DNA of 41,279 nt from Burkholderiaceae bacterium (GTDB lineage: Bacteria; Pseudomonadota; Gammaproteobacteria; Burkholderiales; Burkholderiaceae_E), in NCBI GenBank assembly GCA_024637395.1, contig JAGXFG010000097.1:1-41279 (forward strand), in the 5' to 3' direction. A program made the translations under genes and the position numbers. Shown in pieces: positions 17,984 to 27,823 of this stretch (position 1 is the first letter of the stretch; every line of letters starts with the position of its first letter). Below the pieces are notes generated by a model that was not told the DNA's origin, made no database searches, and worked only from the letters and a program-made list of their open reading frames with translations.

Positions 17984-18898
17984 ATGCAGTTTTCGATCTA
18001 CCAGGACAGCCTGATCGGCGCGCGTCAGGTCAATCAGGACCGGATGGGCTACTGCTTCACGCGCGACTGCCTGATGATGGTGCTCGCGGATGGCATGGGT
18101 GGCCACCTGCGCGGCGATATCGCGGCGCAGATCGCCGTGCACGCCTGCGCGGTAGCGTTCCAGCCGGCAGCCCAGCCGCGTCTTTCCGACCCGGAGGACT
18201 TTCTGGAGTCGGCATTGCGCCGCGCGCACCGCGAAGCGCTGCGTTACCAGATCGCAAACCAAATGCCGGAGTCGCCGCGCACTACCGTGGTCGCCTGCGT
18301 CGTCCAGGACGGTCAGGCGTGGTGGGCGCATGCCGGCGACTCCCGGCTTTACTGGCTGCGCGGCGCCAGGGTGATGGCGCGCACCCGCGACCACTCCAAG
18401 GTACAGAGCCTGCTCAGCATGGGCCTGATCAGTCCCGAGGAGCATGACACCCATCCGGAGCGTAACAAGGTGCTCAATTGCCTGGGCTCGCCGTTCGATC
18501 CGATGATCGAGATCGGTGGGGCCGAGCAACTGCGCGAGGGCGACACCATTTTGCTGTGCAGCGATGGCGTCTGGGCCGCGGTCGATGAATATGATCTCTG
18601 CGCCGGGTTTGCCGGCGCGGCGCTCGAGCACTCGATCCCGGCGCTGGTCCAGGGAGCGGTGGCGCGCCATGGCTCCCTGGCCGACAACGCCACCGCGCTG
18701 GCGATGACCTGGGGCGCTCCCGAGGTCGCGCTCGCGACGGTTTCCTCGAGCGAGGTCCCGCCCGGGGCCATGACGACCACGATCGTGCTGCATTCGGGCG
18801 AGCCCGGCGAGCCCGGCGACGCCTTGTCGGAGGAAGAGATCGATCGCACCGTGCGCGAAATTCGCGACGCGATCGAGCGCAGCGGAGGCGGGCGATGA
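17984..18898 (+). CDS. PP2C-type Ser/Thr protein phosphatase
   Basis: 304 residues from ATG 17984; AAGGA lies 7 bases before it and too near the alternative ATG at 17978. PP2C metal-binding motifs are complete: NQDRMGY, LADGMGGH, HAGDSRLYWLRG, LLCSDGVWAAV and DNATALAM. It should be a Mg/Mn-dependent phosphatase reversing the upstream kinase. The last 60 residues form a low-complexity and acidic tail. It is encoded between the kinase and rdgB; its stop overlaps the rdgB start by 4 bases. Confidence 0.93.
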   Translation: MQFSIYQDSLIGARQVNQDRMGYCFTRDCLMMVLADGMGGHLRGDIAAQIAVHACAVAFQPAAQPRLSDPEDFLESALRRAHREALRYQIANQMPESPRTTVVACVVQDGQAWWAHAGDSRLYWLRGARVMARTRDHSKVQSLLSMGLISPEEHDTHPERNKVLNCLGSPFDPMIEIGGAEQLREGDTILLCSDGVWAAVDEYDLCAGFAGAALEHSIPALVQGAVARHGSLADNATALAMTWGAPEVALATVSSSEVPPGAMTTTIVLHSGEPGEPGDALSEEEIDRTVREIRDAIERSGGGR

Positions 18899-19539
18899 GC
18901 GCAGCCGAGCCGCCGGCGCCGGCGGCGGTGCGCAAGATGCGGGTGGTGCTGGCGTCCAACAATCGCGGCAAGCTGGGCGAACTGACCGCGTTGCTGGCAC
19001 CGCTGGGACTGGAACTGATCGCCCAGTCCGAACTGGGGGTCTCGGCGGCCGAGGAACCCCATCCAAGTTTTCTCGAAAATGCCCTGGCCAAGGCCCGCCA
19101 CGCCAGCGGCGCCACCGGGTTGCCGGCGATCGCCGACGATTCCGGCATCTGCGTGAGCGCACTCGATGGTCGCCCCGGGGTTCGTTCCGCCCGTTACGCC
19201 GCCCAGGGCGAGGCGGAGAGCGACGACGCCAGCAACAATGCCCGCCTGCTTGAAGAACTTGCCGGGGTCGCCGATCGCCACGCCTACTACTACTGCGCGC
19301 TGGTGCTGGTCCGTACCCCCGACGATCCCTGCCCGTTGATCGCCGAGGGGCGCTGGCACGGCACGGTCACCCAGGCGGCGCGCGGCACCGGCGGCTTTGG
19401 GTACGACCCGTATTTCCTGATTCCGGAGCTTGGTCGCACCGCCGCCGAACTCGACCCGGCGCACAAGAACCGCATCAGCCACCGGGGCCAGGCGATGCGG
19501 GTGCTGGCGCAGTTGCTGGCCAGCGAGGCCCAGCGGTGA
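18895..19539 (+). CDS. rdgB: XTP/dITP pyrophosphatase (RdgB/HAM1)
   Basis: 214 residues. The substrate site motif VLASNNRGKLGEL follows a 14-residue extension; ATG 18895 was chosen over the one at 18937 because GGAGG lies 7 bases upstream. Other marks are FLENALAKARHAS, IADDSGICVSALDGRPGVRSARYA and GYDPYF. The enzyme hydrolyses non-canonical purine triphosphates (XTP, dITP) to monophosphates and so keeps them out of DNA. It overlaps both neighbours by 4 bases, which shows a tightly coupled unit with hemW. Confidence 0.96.
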   Translation: MSAAEPPAPAAVRKMRVVLASNNRGKLGELTALLAPLGLELIAQSELGVSAAEEPHPSFLENALAKARHASGATGLPAIADDSGICVSALDGRPGVRSARYAAQGEAESDDASNNARLLEELAGVADRHAYYYCALVLVRTPDDPCPLIAEGRWHGTVTQAARGTGGFGYDPYFLIPELGRTAAELDPAHKNRISHRGQAMRVLAQLLASEAQR

Positions 19540-20759
19540 GCGTCGGTCGCACGATCGAGATCGTTCCGGCCCGTGCACGCCGCGACGAGGCCTCGGCTAT
19601 CGGCGTAGTTCCGGCTCCGCCCTTGTCGCTCTACGTCCACCTGCCGTGGTGCGTGCGCAAGTGCCCATATTGCGATTTCAACTCCTTCGAGAGCCCGGGC
19701 GAGGGCGTCCCCGAGAAGCGTTACCTCGACGCGCTTACTGCCGATCTCGAGCGCTCGCTGCCCGACGTGTGGGGGCGCAGCGTGCGCAGCGTGTTCATCG
19801 GCGGCGGCACGCCAAGCCTGTTCGCGCCCGAGTCGATCGACCGGCTGCTGGCGATGATTCGCGCCCGCCTGCCGCTTCTGCCCGGGGCAGAGGTGACGAT
19901 GGAGGCCAACCCCGGCACTTTCGAGGCGCAGCGCTTCAAGGCGTTTGCGCAGGCTGGCGTAACGCGGCTCTCGGTCGGGGTGCAGAGTTTTTCGGACCAG
20001 GCGCTGGCGGCGCTGGGCAGGATCCATGACGGGGCACAGGCCCGGCGCGCGCTGGAGGTGGCCGCGACCCACTTTTCGGGCTTCAACGTCGACCTGATGT
20101 ATGGGCTGCCGGGGCAAAGCCTGGCGGACTGCGGTGCCGATCTCGCCGAGGCCCTGGCTTTCGAGCCGCCGCACCTGTCCTACTATCACCTGACGATCGA
20201 GCCCGGGACGGCGTTCGCCACCCATCCGCCGGCGGTGGCCGAAGATGATCTGGCGGCTGACATGCAGGCCCTGATCGAGGAGCGTGCCGGGGCTGCCGGG
20301 CTGATGCGCTACGAGGTCTCGGGCTACGCGCGCCGGGCGCGGCGCTGCGAACACAACCTGAACTACTGGCAGTTCGGCGATTACCTCGGCATCGGCGCCG
20401 GGGCGCACGGCAAGATCTCGCTGCCCGACCGGATCGTGCGCGATCAGCGCCATCGCAACCCGCAGCGCTACATGGACACTGCGCTCGCTGGCGATGCGCT
20501 CGAAGCCAGTCGCGTGCTGTTGCGCGACGATCTGGTCTTTGAATTCATGCTGAATGCCCTGCGCCTGGTCGAGGGCGTGCCGCTGGCCATGTTTGCCCGT
20601 CACACCGGGCTCGACCCGGCCGAACTGGCGCCCGAACTGCGCCTCGCCCGTGCCAAGGGGCTGCTCGACCAGGACCGGGAGACGCTTCGCGCCACCGAGC
20701 TCGGACAGCGTTTTCTTAACGATCTGCAACAGATCTTCCTGCGCGCGACTGCCCTCTAG
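19536..20759 (+). CDS. hemW: HemW, radical SAM heme chaperone
   Basis: 407 residues from a GTG at 19536 that overlaps the rdgB stop. The radical SAM cluster motif is CVRKCPYC (C-x3-C-x2-C), followed by FIGGGTPSLF, SVGVQSF and FNVDLMYGLPGQ. It lacks the extra cysteine before the cluster that marks true coproporphyrinogen dehydrogenase HemN, so HemW is the better name. HemW binds heme and passes it to membrane respiratory enzymes. About 25 residues precede the usual family start. Gene order rdgB-hemW is common in proteobacteria. Confidence 0.94.
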   Translation: MSVGRTIEIVPARARRDEASAIGVVPAPPLSLYVHLPWCVRKCPYCDFNSFESPGEGVPEKRYLDALTADLERSLPDVWGRSVRSVFIGGGTPSLFAPESIDRLLAMIRARLPLLPGAEVTMEANPGTFEAQRFKAFAQAGVTRLSVGVQSFSDQALAALGRIHDGAQARRALEVAATHFSGFNVDLMYGLPGQSLADCGADLAEALAFEPPHLSYYHLTIEPGTAFATHPPAVAEDDLAADMQALIEERAGAAGLMRYEVSGYARRARRCEHNLNYWQFGDYLGIGAGAHGKISLPDRIVRDQRHRNPQRYMDTALAGDALEASRVLLRDDLVFEFMLNALRLVEGVPLAMFARHTGLDPAELAPELRLARAKGLLDQDRETLRATELGQRFLNDLQQIFLRATAL

Positions 20760-20833
20760 CGCCCCTGGCCCTGCTGCTGAAGTGCCCAAGATGAGGCGAG
20801 CTGCCGCGGCCTGCGCTAAACTGCGGCATTGTT

Positions 20834-20850
20834 TGCACCAAACTGGTGCG
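20834..20850. promoter_or_regulatory. NtrC-binding enhancer site I upstream of glnA
   Basis: TGCACC-AAACT-GGTGCG is a perfect GCACC-N5-GGTGC dyad, the NtrC consensus. It is about 115 bases upstream of the predicted glnA transcription start. ntrC itself is encoded downstream of glnA. Confidence 0.88.
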
Positions 20851-20862
20851 TCAGGGACGCTG

Positions 20863-20879
20863 CGCACCACAGTTGTGCC
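20863..20879. promoter_or_regulatory. NtrC-binding enhancer site II upstream of glnA
   Basis: GCACC-ACAGT-TGTGC matches the NtrC dyad except for one base. Its centre is 29 bases, close to three helical turns, from site I. Paired strong and weaker sites on one DNA face are typical of NtrC enhancers. Confidence 0.72.
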
Positions 20880-20932
20880 GCGGCGAGCGGCAGTTTGCGG
20901 GGGAAACCGGGCTGTGAGCGCTCATGTCGTTC

Positions 20933-20948
20933 TGGCACGAAAGCTGCT
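20933..20948 (+). promoter_or_regulatory. Sigma-54 promoter of glnA
   Basis: TGGCAC-GAAAG-CTGCT has the GG and GC spaced by 10 bases and matches the -24/-12 consensus nearly fully. Transcription should start near 20959, leaving a leader of about 190 bases before ATG 21153. Two NtrC sites lie 80-115 bases upstream. The whole gap 20760-21152 is this control region and leader; I see no gene in it. Confidence 0.88.
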
Positions 20949-21054
20949 AGCTCTGTCCGGTGGTGTTCCTGGAGTTGGCCTGATCAGCCTGGTCCGGGGA
21001 ACCAGATGCCTGAACGTTGAACCGGTCGGAGAAAAGACCCAGAATCACAGGCGA

Positions 21055-21090
21055 GGCCAGGGTAGGAGGCGTTTTTGCCGCAACCTGGCC
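21055..21090 (+). other. Inverted repeat in the glnA leader
   Basis: GGCCAGG at 21055-21061 pairs with CCTGGCC at 21084-21090. The enclosed bases contain GGC-GTTTTT-GCC, which could form an inner stem. It lies about 60 bases before the glnA start codon within the predicted leader RNA. Function is unknown; it may be chance. Confidence 0.4.
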
Positions 21091-21152
21091 AGCCGGCCAA
21101 CTAACCCCTGCAGTTCGCAGATCAATTTCAATTGCCACCTGGAGAGATTTTC

Positions 21153-22565
21153 ATGAGCACCGTCACTGAAGTGATGAAAACCATCGCCGACAACGACGTC
21201 AAGTTTGTCGACCTGCGCTTCACCGACACTCGCGGCAAGGAACAGCACGTCACGGTGCCACGCTCGCATTTCGACGAGGACAAGTTCACCGAAGGCCACG
21301 CTTTCGACGGCTCGTCGATCGCTGGCTGGAAGGGCATCGAGGCCTCTGACATGCTGCTGATGCCCGATCCGGCGACCGCCCAGATGGATCCGTTCCGCGA
21401 AGAATCGACCATGATCATGACCTGCGACGTGATCGAGCCTTCGGATGGCAAGGGCTATGTGCGCGACCCCCGTTCGATCGCCCGGCGTGCCGAGGCCTAT
21501 CTCAAGTCGACCGGAATCGGCGACACCGCCTACTTCGGTCCCGAGCCCGAATTCTTCATTTTCGACTCGGTGACCTGGCATGTCGACATGTCTGGTTGCT
21601 CGGTCAGGATCAACTCCGAGGAAGCTTCCTGGAGCACCGGCAAGGAGTTCGAGGGCGGCAACCTCGCTCATCGTCCCCGGGTCAAGGGCGGTTATTTTCC
21701 GGTGCCGCCGGTCGACTCGCTGCAAGACATCCGCTCCGAGATGGTCCTGATCATGGAACAGATGGGGGTCCCGGTCGAAGTCCACCACCACGAGGTGGGT
21801 GGCGCGGGACAGTGCGAGATCGGCACCAGGTTCGCCGAGCTGGTGACCCGTGCCGACTGGGTGCAGTTGATGAAGTACGTCATCCATAACGTCGCCCACA
21901 GCTACGGCAAGACTGCCACCTTCATGCCCAAGCCGATCGTTGGCGACAACGGCTCCGGCATGCACGTCCACCAGTCGATCTGGAAAGACGGCAAGAACCT
22001 CTTCGCCGGCGACAAGTACGCGGGCCTCTCGGATACCGCGTTGTTCTACATCGGCGGGATCATCAAGCATGCCCGGGCACTGAACGCGATCACCAACCCG
22101 ACCACCAACTCGTACAAGCGCCTGGTGCCGGGTTTTGAAGCGCCGGTGATGCTCGCCTATTCGGCGCGCAACCGCTCGGCGTCGCTGCGTATCCCCCACG
22201 TCACCAATCCCAAGGGACGGCGTGTCGAAGTGCGCTTCCCGGATCCGGCGGCCAATCCGTATCTGGCCTTTGCGGCCATGCTGATGGCCGGTCTTGATGG
22301 CATCGAGAACAAGATCCATCCGGGCGAAGCCGCTGACAAGAACCTCTACGACCTGCCGCCTGAAGAAGGCAAGGCAATTCCGACGGTGGCGAGTTCGCTG
22401 GACATGGCGCTCGAGGCGCTCGACAAGGACCGCTCCTTCCTGACGCGGGGCGGGGTCTTTGACAATGAGATGATCGACGCCTACATCGAGCTCAAGATGG
22501 AAGAGGTCACGGCTCTGCGCATGACCACCCATCCGCTCGAGTTCGACCTGACCTACTCCTGCTAA
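21153..22565 (+). CDS. glnA: Glutamine synthetase type I
   Basis: 470 residues from ATG 21153, with GGAGAG 7 bases ahead. Motifs are [28 protein letters not shown], the metal and ATP region [25 protein letters not shown], and the adenylylation loop NLYDLPPEE with its target tyrosine. It makes glutamine from glutamate, ammonia and ATP as a dodecamer. The NLYDLPPEE loop implies control by GlnE adenylyltransferase, and the promoter elements upstream imply control by NtrC and sigma-54. A strong hairpin follows the stop. ntrB and ntrC are downstream, separated by a DUF4124 gene. Confidence 0.98.
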   Translation: MSTVTEVMKTIADNDVKFVDLRFTDTRGKEQHVTVPRSHFDEDKFTEGHAFDGSSIAGWKGIEASDMLLMPDPATAQMDPFREESTMIMTCDVIEPSDGKGYVRDPRSIARRAEAYLKSTGIGDTAYFGPEPEFFIFDSVTWHVDMSGCSVRINSEEASWSTGKEFEGGNLAHRPRVKGGYFPVPPVDSLQDIRSEMVLIMEQMGVPVEVHHHEVGGAGQCEIGTRFAELVTRADWVQLMKYVIHNVAHSYGKTATFMPKPIVGDNGSGMHVHQSIWKDGKNLFAGDKYAGLSDTALFYIGGIIKHARALNAITNPTTNSYKRLVPGFEAPVMLAYSARNRSASLRIPHVTNPKGRRVEVRFPDPAANPYLAFAAMLMAGLDGIENKIHPGEAADKNLYDLPPEEGKAIPTVASSLDMALEALDKDRSFLTRGGVFDNEMIDAYIELKMEEVTALRMTTHPLEFDLTYSC

Positions 22566-22584
22566 GGTCAGCGCTTTTGAAAAT

Positions 22585-22616
22585 CGGGCCGGGGTCTTTT
22601 GGCAGACCCCGGCCCG
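22585..22616 (+). terminator. Strong hairpin after glnA
   Basis: A perfect 13-bp stem (CGGGCCGGGGTCT with AGACCCCGGCCCG) encloses a six-base loop 20 bases after the glnA stop. It lacks a T-run on the plus strand, so it may attenuate or stabilise the glnA end rather than fully terminate. It thus would set glnA expression above that of the downstream ntrBC genes. Confidence 0.65.
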
Positions 22617-22654
22617 AGCGCTTAAACTTCTGCCAAATGGGCAACCCCTTGAAG

Positions 22655-23164
22655 ATGACCAGATTCCTGATTGCACTTGTCGGCCTGAGCATTGCGCTGG
22701 AAGCTTCGGCGCAGATCTACCGCTGTGAGGGCGAAGGGGGAGTGGTCGAATACAGCAACAACGTCAGCTCCGGCCGCGAGGCGCGCTGTCGCAAGGTCGA
22801 TCTGCCGGAAGTCACCACCATCCCCACCCCCAAGCTGCCGGCGAAGGCCGCGGCTGGCAAGTCCGCGCCTGGTGCCGCGGCCAGCGCCAAGTCGGGCGGG
22901 AAGGATTTCCCCAAGGTCGATGCCGCCACCCAGAAGGCCCGCGACAGCGATCGGCGCCGGATCATCGAGGATGAGTTGCGCACCGAGGAAGACCGACTTG
23001 CCGAACTGATGGCCGAGTACAAGGACGGCACGCCGGATCGGCGCGGCGACGAGCGCAACTACCAGAAGTATCTCGACCGGGTTAAACGCCTGAAGGACGA
23101 TATCGATCGCTCGCAGGGCAACGTCGCGACGCTCAAGCGCGAACTCGACGCGATCCGCAACTAG
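22655..23164 (+). CDS. Secreted DUF4124-domain protein
   Basis: 169 residues from ATG 22655; an ATG at 22637 is also possible. A signal peptide (MTRFLIALVGLSIALEASA, cleavage after ASA) is followed directly by a DUF4124 segment (QIYRCEGEGGVVEYSNN) with two cysteines that could form a disulfide. A low-complexity Lys/Ala/Ser linker follows, then a charged helical region (about 95-169) likely to be a coiled coil. It should be periplasmic. DUF4124 has no assigned function. A gene of this kind between glnA and ntrB recurs in betaproteobacteria as I recall, so a link to nitrogen control is possible but not shown. Confidence 0.85.
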   Translation: MTRFLIALVGLSIALEASAQIYRCEGEGGVVEYSNNVSSGREARCRKVDLPEVTTIPTPKLPAKAAAGKSAPGAAASAKSGGKDFPKVDAATQKARDSDRRRIIEDELRTEEDRLAELMAEYKDGTPDRRGDERNYQKYLDRVKRLKDDIDRSQGNVATLKRELDAIRN

Positions 23165-23182
23165 CCCTGCCAGGGGCACGGC

Positions 23183-24330
23183 GTGGCCAGCGAGCGCGAT
23201 TCCTCCCCGGCAGGCGCGGACGCCGCAGCGGCGCGTTCAGTCGATCCCGCGGTCTTTGCCGGCCTGGACCTGCTGGCCGGAGCGGTTGCGCTGGTCGATC
23301 CCGGCGGCCAGCTCGTGTTTCTCAATGATGCCGCCGAAGAACTGTTCGAGGTTTCGCTGCGGCGCGCGCGCGGGCAGCCGTTCGCCGCGCTGTTTGTCGA
23401 GTCGGCCGAATTGGACCAGCTGATGGCCGAAGCGCTGGCGGGTAGTTTTGACGAGCGCCGCACCGAGTTGACCCTGGCCAGGCCGGGGCGCGAAGCGCTT
23501 GAACTGCTGACCGACGTCACGGTGATCATCGACACCATGGGCTTCGTGGTGTTCGAATTCCGTCCCGATCTTCAGCGCCAGCGGGCCGAGCGCGACGAAC
23601 GCCGGCGCGACGCAGTTCAGGCCGGTAATGACCTGATGCGCGGCCTGGCACATGAAATCCGCAACCCTCTGGGCGGTATCCGCGGCGCGGCCCAATTGCT
23701 CGAGGCCGAGCTCCCTTCGGCCGAACTGCGCGAGTACACCCAGGTGATAGTGCGCGAGGTCGATCGCCTGCGTTCGCTGGTCGACCGCCTGCTGGCGCCG
23801 CATCGCGGACTGCCCCAGTACCAGGAGGTCAATGTGCACGCGGTCTGCGAGCGGGTCTGTGCGCTGGCGCTCGCCGAGTGGCCCGAGGGCCTGCGCATCG
23901 TACGCGACTACGACGCCAGCTTGCCGGACATCAACGCCGACCAGGAGCAACTGATCCAGGCACTGCTCAACCTGGTGCGCAATGCCGCCCAGGCGCTGGG
24001 CGGCAAGGGGACGATCAGGCTGGTGACGCGGATTGCCCGCCAGGTGACGATCGATCGCCGCCGCCACCGGCTCGCGCTCGACCTGCACGTGATCGACGAC
24101 GGGCCCGGAGTCGACCCGGCGATTCGCGAGCGGATCTTCTATCCGATGGTCAGCACCAAGGAAGACGGAATCGGGCTGGGGCTGACGCTGGCGCAGAGCC
24201 TGGTGCTGCGCCACGGCGGGCTGATCGAGTGCGAAAGCCGGCCCGGCCACACCGATTTTCGCATCCTGTTGCCGCTCGATCGTGATCAGGCTGAGGGGCA
24301 ACCGGATGTTTCCACCCAGGGAGTCACGCG

Positions 24331-24334
<4 letters not shown>
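23183..24334 (+). CDS. ntrB: NtrB nitrogen-control histidine kinase
   Basis: 383 residues from GTG 23183, preceded by AGGGG. A PAS-like sensor domain (about 25-130) is followed by the phosphotransfer motif GLAHEIRNPLGGIRGAAQLLE with H157. The ATPase domain has NLVRNAAQAL, DDGPGV and GIGLGLTLAQSLV. No membrane helix is present, as expected for cytosolic NtrB (GlnL). It phosphorylates or dephosphorylates NtrC depending on PII. ntrC overlaps by 4 bases. Confidence 0.96.
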
Positions 24335-25866
<1,532 letters not shown>

Positions 25867-25945
25867 CGCTGAGCGATAGCGCGCGCTGATCGCCCGGCCA
25901 ACCGTGCCGGTTGCGCAGCCGGTCGCTGTGCCCGGATTCTTTCGG

Positions 25946-26722
25946 TCAGGAGATTTCGACGAGCACCGGGGCGTGGTCGGAGGGCTGCTCGAGCTTGCGC
26001 GGCGCGCGGTCGATGCCGCACGAGAGCACTCGCGGCGCCAGCGCCGAATCGACCAGCACGTGGTCGATGCGCAGCCCGGCATTGCGGCGAAATCCGAGCT
26101 GGCGGTAATCCCACCAGCTGAAGATGCGTTCCGGCTGGTCGAACATCCTGAAGCTGTCGACGAAGCCGTCAGCGATCAGCGCCCTGAAGCGCTCGCGTTC
26201 CGGCTCCGAGCACAGCACCGAGCCCTGCCACGCCGCCGGGTCATGGACATCGCGATCTTCCGGGGCGATGTTGAAGTCACCCAGCAGCACCGTTGCCGGC
26301 GCGGCCGCGTCGCGCTGGGCCAGCCAGCTGGTGAGGGCGTCGACCCAGGCGAGCTTGTAGTCATACTTCTCCGAGCCCACCGACTGGCCGTTGGGAAAGT
26401 AGGCACAGACGATGCGCAGCCCGCCGACCTCGGCGCTGATCAGGCGCTGTTGCTGGTCGGGATAGAGCGGGTTGCCGCGCACCACCGCGGCCGGCGCACC
26501 GACGGTAGCGCTGCGCGCCAGGATCGCCACCCCGTTGTAGGTCGGCTGGCCGGCGAAGACCGCCTCGTAGCCGGCTTCGGCCAGCGCCGCGACGGGAAAT
26601 TTCTCGTCGATGAGCTTGGTCTCCTGCAGCGCGAGGACATCGACCTCGTTGGCAGAGATCCAGTCGATCACACGGCCGAGGCGCACGCGCAGGGAATTGA
26701 CGTTCCAGGTGGCTATCTTCAT
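25946..26722 (-). CDS. xthA: Exodeoxyribonuclease III
   Basis: 258 residues. The EEP-fold motifs are all present: ATWNVNSLR, LQETK (E34), LLGDFNIAPEDRD, and SDHAPV near the C-terminus. It is a 3'-5' exonuclease and AP endonuclease for DNA repair. It converges with ntrC (79-base gap). On the minus strand a TATAAC lies 30 bases before the start and could be a -10 box, without a good -35. Confidence 0.96.
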   Translation of the reverse strand: MKIATWNVNSLRVRLGRVIDWISANEVDVLALQETKLIDEKFPVAALAEAGYEAVFAGQPTYNGVAILARSATVGAPAAVVRGNPLYPDQQQRLISAEVGGLRIVCAYFPNGQSVGSEKYDYKLAWVDALTSWLAQRDAAAPATVLLGDFNIAPEDRDVHDPAAWQGSVLCSEPERERFRALIADGFVDSFRMFDQPERIFSWWDYRQLGFRRNAGLRIDHVLVDSALAPRVLSCGIDRAPRKLEQPSDHAPVLVEIS

Positions 26723-26875
26723 ATCGCTTGGGAACCCGCTATTTCGTTAGGCGTTATACCCTTCGCACGCTAGCACGATTTCGCGCCCGATCGGCTGGTG
26801 CCCGGGCTCTCTCCTTGTGACGGACAAGTGGCTCGATGCTTACAACTGCGGCCAACCATCAGTACACTTCGCACC

Positions 26876-27805
26876 ATGCTGAAAGTCTACTCGGCCGATG
26901 AGGTCCACGCGGCGCTGCCCTGGCACGCGCTGGTCGATGCCCTGGCCAAGGCCTTTGCCGCAGGCGCCAACGTGCCCCTGCGCCACGCCCACCAACTTGG
27001 CGCCGGCGATACGCTGCTGCTGATGCCCGCCTGGTCGCCGAGCGCGCTCGGTGTCAAGCTGGTGACGGTGATGCCGCAGAACGCCGCGCGCGGCGTGGCC
27101 AGCGTGCAGGCGACCTACATTCTGCTCGACCGCAGCAGCGGCGAGGCCATCGCCTTGCTCGATGGCGAAGCGCTGACCCTGCGCCGCACCGCGGCAGCCT
27201 CGGCGCTGGCGGCGAGGTATCTGGCGCGCGCCGATTCGCGCACCCTGCTGCTGGTGGGCAGTGGCCGGCTGGCGGGCTGGATGGCCCGGGCCCATGTCGC
27301 GATGCGGCCTGCCATCGACCGCGTCCTGGTCTGGGGCCGGGAGAGGCAAAGCAGTGAAACCCTGGCTGAAGCGCTGCGCGCCGACGGTTTGCCGGCGCAG
27401 GCGGTGTCCGACCTGGCGGTAGCGGTGCGCTCTGCCGACATCGTGACCTGCGCCACTACTGCGACCGAGCCGGTAGTGCAGGGGGCCTGGCTGGCGCCCG
27501 GCACTCACCTCGACCTGGTCGGCGGCTTTCGTCGCGACATGCGCGAGGTCGACGATCAGTCGGTACTGACCGCGACTCTGTTCGTCGACACCTTCGAGGG
27601 CGCGCTGGCCGAGGCTGGGGATCTGGTGCAGCCGCTGGCCGCCGGGCTGATCGTCCGTGAACAGGTCATGGGGGACCTTGCCGGCCTGGTACGCGGCACT
27701 GACAAGGGGCGGAGCAGCCCCGAGCAGATTACGCTCTTCAAGTCAGTGGGGACGGCCCTGGAAGACCTGGCCGCGGCCCAGCTGGTTGCCGGGGCCGGCC
27801 GTTAA
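26876..27805 (+). CDS. Ornithine cyclodeaminase / mu-crystallin family protein
   Basis: 309 residues from ATG 26876; the frame is open upstream but MLKVYSADEVHAAL is the family start. The N-terminal dimer domain carries LLMPAW and ALLDGEALTLRRTAAASALAA-type sequences. The Rossmann fold shows LLVGSGRLAGWMARAH, and the end has TDKGRSSPEQITLFKSVG. Members are ornithine cyclodeaminases, ketimine or pyrroline-2-carboxylate reductases, or alanine dehydrogenases, and the substrate cannot be told from sequence alone. It stands alone between xthA (divergent) and the DUF4124-glutaredoxin gene (convergent, 18 bases). Confidence 0.88.
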   Translation: MLKVYSADEVHAALPWHALVDALAKAFAAGANVPLRHAHQLGAGDTLLLMPAWSPSALGVKLVTVMPQNAARGVASVQATYILLDRSSGEAIALLDGEALTLRRTAAASALAARYLARADSRTLLLVGSGRLAGWMARAHVAMRPAIDRVLVWGRERQSSETLAEALRADGLPAQAVSDLAVAVRSADIVTCATTATEPVVQGAWLAPGTHLDLVGGFRRDMREVDDQSVLTATLFVDTFEGALAEAGDLVQPLAAGLIVREQVMGDLAGLVRGTDKGRSSPEQITLFKSVGTALEDLAAAQLVAGAGR

Positions 27806-27823
27806 ATCAGTCCAGGTTCGCAC

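Noticed and set aside
17774-19578. Long minus-strand frames opposite the kinase, phosphatase and rdgB genes
   Set aside because: The plus-strand genes have complete catalytic motifs and ribosome sites; the reverse frames show only GC-driven low-complexity sequence.
20829-21138. Small open frames in the glnA upstream region
   Set aside because: They overlap the NtrC sites and sigma-54 promoter, have no ribosome site and no recognisable sequence.
25867-25945. Terminator between convergent ntrC and xthA
   Set aside because: A five-base-pair AACCG/CGGTT dyad exists but has no T-run on either strand close by.
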